Below, piece by piece: positions 6,469 to 6,645 of a DNA stretch of 6,645 bases. This stretch comes from JAYFRC01 sp034926415. GTDB taxonomy: Bacteria; Bacillota; Clostridia; Oscillospirales; Oscillospiraceae. Under the pieces are notes generated by a model. That model made no database searches. It was not told the DNA's origin and saw only the letters and a list, made by a program, of their open reading frames with translations. A program made the translations under genes and the position numbers. The stretch is taken from positions 1-6,645 of the forward strand of contig JAYFRC010000005.1 in the NCBI GenBank assembly GCA_034926415.1. Reading direction: 5' to 3'. The number at the start of each line of letters is the position of its first letter. Position 1 is the stretch's first letter.

Positions 6469-6517
6469 ATTATACATTTTCATTGTACCCGTGCATTCTC
6501 CCAAAATTCTCCCAAAA
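6469..6517 (-). promoter_or_regulatory. Candidate promoter with consensus -10 and two 11-bp direct repeats
   Basis: On the minus strand a perfect TATAAT lies at 6474-6469, which would place the transcription start near 6462 and give a leader of about 33 nt. At the matching -35 position (6497-6492) the sequence is AATGCA, which is poor. Instead, two perfect tandem copies of TTTTGGGAGAA (6517-6507 and 6506-6496) cover about -55 to -34. A third TGGG occurs about 10 bp further upstream. Direct repeats with a period of one helical turn beside a weak -35 are typical of sites for activators such as OmpR-family regulators. A second -10-like TACAAT lies at 6487-6482. The activator is not identified. 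Confidence 0.5.
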
Positions 6518-6562
6518 CCGCCCATTTTAGACATAAAATAAAAATAATTTTTCAGCGGCGCG

Positions 6563-6600
6563 AAAAAAATCCGCAGGGCAGCCTTTCGGCAGTCCCGCGG
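6563..6600 (-). terminator. Intrinsic terminator of an upstream operon (minus strand)
   Basis: On the minus strand CCGC/GCGG and GGG/CCC stems enclose an inner GCC-GAAA-GGC hairpin (6600 to 6571), followed after one A by seven T (6569-6563). This is a good rho-independent terminator. It should end the transcript of a gene to the right of the window, and it makes the receiver gene the first gene of its own transcription unit. Confidence 0.75.
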
Positions 6601-6604
6601 TCGG

Positions 6605-6645
6605 TTTTCCGAAACAATTCGCAGGACGCGAATTGTTTCGGAAAA
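6605..6645. repeat. Perfect 18-bp inverted repeat at the right edge
   Basis: The arms at 6605-6622 and 6628-6645 are perfectly complementary over 18 bp around the 5-nt loop AGGAC. The 5' arm begins TTTT and the 3' arm ends AAAA, so neither strand has the U-tract of an intrinsic terminator. It lies 4 bp beyond the terminator stem at 6600 and reaches the last base of the window, so it may extend further. It could be a 3' UTR stabilising hairpin, a small palindromic repeat element or a recombination site. Confidence 0.7.

Noticed and set aside
6430..6534. N-terminal extension of the receiver protein from an ATG at 6534
   Set aside because: It has no ribosome binding site, would cover the candidate promoter and the direct repeats, and adds 35 residues before a normal beta-1.

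Overview
The window suggests a Bacillota (Firmicutes) genome, most likely a Clostridia/Oscillospiraceae-type anaerobe. The evidence is a large secreted protein ending in three S-layer-homology (SLH) domains, strong GGAGG-type ribosome binding sites, and a GNAT-type acetyltransferase. All three genes I can support lie on the minus strand, so the window reads right to left in the direction of transcription.

Right edge (6430-6645): a perfect 18-bp inverted repeat at the very end of the window, then a minus-strand intrinsic terminator (6563-6600) that should close an operon outside the window. Next comes a short promoter region with a consensus TATAAT and two tandem 11-bp direct repeats where a -35 box would be expected.

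Middle (707-6429): a two-gene, translationally coupled operon. The first gene encodes a 146-residue receiver-only protein (5989-6429) whose phospho-acceptor Asp and conserved Lys appear replaced by His and Cys, so it looks like a pseudo-receiver. Its stop overlaps the start of the second gene (ATGA). The second gene encodes a 1761-residue exported surface protein (707-5992). In order this has a signal peptide, two duplicated modules each with a tandem array of GLUG-like repeats, an Ig-like region, a second beta-solenoid region rich in GGT/SGG turns, a Ser/Gly linker, a beta-rich stalk, and three SLH domains for attachment to the cell-wall polymer. The simplest reading is a long, wall-anchored adhesin-like fibre made together with a small cytoplasmic regulatory-type protein.

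Left part (1-706): a gene-poor spacer with two strong hairpins (460-491 and 281-323), then the start of an AT-rich GNAT acetyltransferase gene (182 down to 1) that runs off the left edge. GC content falls from about 60% in the surface-protein gene to about 29% in the acetyltransferase gene, so this side may be of different origin.

No rRNA, tRNA, CRISPR array, transposase or recombinase was found. The most unusual element is the coupling of a degenerate, output-less receiver to a giant SLH surface protein, controlled by a promoter that looks activator-dependent.
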